Source: Verrucomicrobia bacterium UBA1200 (GTDB taxonomy: Bacteria > Verrucomicrobiota > Kiritimatiellia > RFP12 > UBA1067). From it: DNA of 64,000 nucleotides. Location of the stretch: the NCBI GenBank assembly GCA_002309765.1, contig DBXY01000022.1, positions 1-64,000 on the forward strand. The letters run 5' to 3'. The notes beneath the pieces were generated by a model. That model searched no databases, was not told the origin of the DNA, and was given only the letters and a program-made list of their open reading frames with translations. Positions 63,801 to 64,000 of the stretch are shown in pieces (position 1 is the stretch's first letter; every line of letters begins with the position of its first letter). The translations under genes were made by a program, and so were the position numbers.

Positions 63801-64000
63801 AAGTGTTTTCGGCGGTCGAGGTCAACGCGCCCGAACCGTCGGGACCGGCACCCTCGATCACAAAGGTCTTGCCACTGGTGATCTTGGCGCGCGGCCGTCC
63901 GTTGCCGCTCGCGGTATCAATGTGGTTGAAGTCGAACTGGCCGCCGTTCTTCACGGTGATCGTGCCACCATTGGAACCGGCCGCGCCGATCTCGGCGTTA
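60826..64000 (-). CDS. Giant beta-strand-repeat protein with two PA14-like domains (partial)
   Basis: Open to the right edge; at least 1057 residues are visible and the N-terminus is missing. Residues up to about 540 in the visible part are beta-helix repeats (GALTSTAENTYWGS, GGLVVVGDKAYIGN, VTLSGGTGLVLG). Two PA14-like domains follow (VGKWYFAQRNQTHFGIHIDGTEL; EGNWTFQGSFDDQIALDVDGRRLF), each with a WHKF motif. The segment before them (GIPFGKWTVES, AAGFAGGL) is clearly homologous to GIPHGHWTVGS...AAGFAGGL in the 3215-aa protein, so the two are paralogues. The end is DGKLWLRNKHPKGTCVILL, matching the C-terminal pattern of the other giants. No autotransporter barrel. Likely secreted and surface-bound. 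Confidence 0.8.
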   Translation of the reverse strand, partial: NAEIGAAGSNGGTITVKNGGQFDFNHIDTASGNGRPRAKITSGKTFVIEGAGPDGSGALTSTAENTYWGSPINEVILTGDATIGGVSRIDIRGGTKNSITGPEDATLTIKNSAISRTRGLNVHGPISVGKMVIAEEGCYTPEGSAFTLNIPNGIELAGALSMWGSSGKWNVGGLVVVGDKAYIGNDSGTSYVDTSVTVSDGATLTMGGGATTRYREPMTNKGTVLVQKNGHYLDAPLVNEGNPVMRLSTDFHNFAPTVTGDSRVEVTGGYYWTTGNQDWGDSALDVTLSGGTGLVLGMNNDGYGMPKFGKNKLSVTANSGNTATFFLHPSASAEIDGVTVSGLIDKFFSQGPNVKTLRAGPIVDIRANDLNFSANRFEIGTGNGRGNLTVTGENTHIVTKGLYANWVGSHYYAGSLTFRDGLLEIGSDGISEAWTDPMRTVFNMDSGTLRAAANFNIGKAGMTATFGSPAKGGNVTFDLNGKSVKWGTGLAGASDVTLTGNGSFGPDRAGIQGIPFGKWTVESTGTVDLSNAAGFAGGLTLAENAAATLDIAGTNMVEFVAWTWHDNAWNVMQPAFNAGTPMSSHVATSLTYFNRPASKINDVKYGNGSGFNYFGEFYVSAEQVGKWYFAQRNQTHFGIHIDGTELSRLGPNNGNIYNIDLTEGWHKFMISIYTGEANQTIGPMTDSGDVAKQNGIWFKVGGNGNGNWPADYAPFDSTTVPMRMRSETSARTSVRWRKYINPTSNLAIYDTVDESKYAAIDVVTNSLQIMNVKFSTGTNAPLAGACSRFDGYFKVEPEQEGNWTFQGSFDDQIALDVDGRRLFKVTANCATVTGNITLRAGWHKFDIRLGDNSSNTSGGSGGGLSDANGNTTCALMFSVNGGVYNAFDERYLPIAYTAGMAQKFEQPGLGGDIDLAAGSTLVNAPRENGFCPIYGTIKGAGTFSGPFRFTGEDNCWEISGEVVDGKLENTVSFLNADPLTLAGLKNIRALFDDEPTRSIYKLAPAPLGLTEEAAAEVGISVIDAMGKDYSEDFSLVIEDGKLWLRNKHPKGTCVILL

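Noticed and set aside
1..64000. tRNA, rRNA, riboswitch or prophage
   Set aside because: No cloverleaf, rRNA segment, conserved riboswitch core, integrase or phage structural gene was recognised by eye; short RNAs could still be missed without a covariance search.

Overview
This window looks like chromosomal DNA of a Gram-negative bacterium of the PVC group, most likely Kiritimatiellota or another Verrucomicrobiota lineage. The evidence is a GC-rich genome with lipopolysaccharide genes (lpxK, kdsB, lptA/B/C-like), very large secreted proteins built of autotransporter-associated beta-strand repeats, many secreted or lipoprotein glycan enzymes without a SusC/SusD pair, a Tat-exported Gfo/Idh/MocA protein, and a regulatory PTS (HprK, HPr, EI). 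The lineage is inferred from gene content; no rRNA or tRNA gene is visible. Almost every gene is on the minus strand. The exception is a three-gene plus-strand unit at 41143-43942. Several clear sigma70-type promoters (for example TTGACT-17-TAAAAT, TTGCCA-17-TAAGAT, TTGATT-17-CATAAT) mark transcription units.

Layout from left to right. 1-2457: start of an off-edge gene, rnhB, and an acyl-CoA-ligase-type enzyme with its own promoter. 2602-9141: a three-gene secreted unit (phosphodiesterase-LamG, GH28 pectinase-like, GH95-like glycosidase with an embedded LamG). 9314-22650: two giant beta-strand-repeat exoproteins. The larger (3215 aa) carries two SGNH-plus-jelly-roll modules, one intact and one apparently dead, followed by two PA14-like domains. 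22651-23139: a gene-free 489-bp stretch made of nested inverted repeats and heptanucleotide repeats. 23140-34774: an eight-gene carbohydrate operon read from one strong promoter (sugar porter, tandem glutamine-amidotransferase-like lipoprotein, metallophosphoesterase, GH36, TRIC channel, beta-helix protein, SGNH-endonuclease/phosphatase fusion, Gfo/Idh/MocA).

34928-40862: envelope and central genes (membrane protein, murG, murJ, lpxK, tpiA). 41143-43942: a divergent XylA-like isomerase, an alpha/beta hydrolase and NAD kinase. 43939-53301: a long operon in the order His-rich lipoprotein, kdsB, lptC, lptA, lptB, hpf, hprK, HPr, EI, KDG kinase, GH99-like protein. It joins LPS export to PTS-type carbon sensing. 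53431-56660: GH27 plus a DUF4874/DUF4832 lipoprotein.

56749-60707 is an accessory patch. It holds a palindromic operator-like site, a possible short RNA, a Sel1-repeat protein with a C-terminal HTH-like domain, a helicase fragment, a decayed HUH transposase copy, and an intact REP-associated-type (Y1/HUH) transposase whose own reading frame contains hairpin-forming inserts. 60826-64000 is a third giant exoprotein, cut by the right edge. Together GH28, GH27, GH36, GH95-like, KDG kinase and the sugar porter suggest a life based on plant or mucin-type polysaccharides, with the giant proteins as surface or secreted adhesins or carriers.
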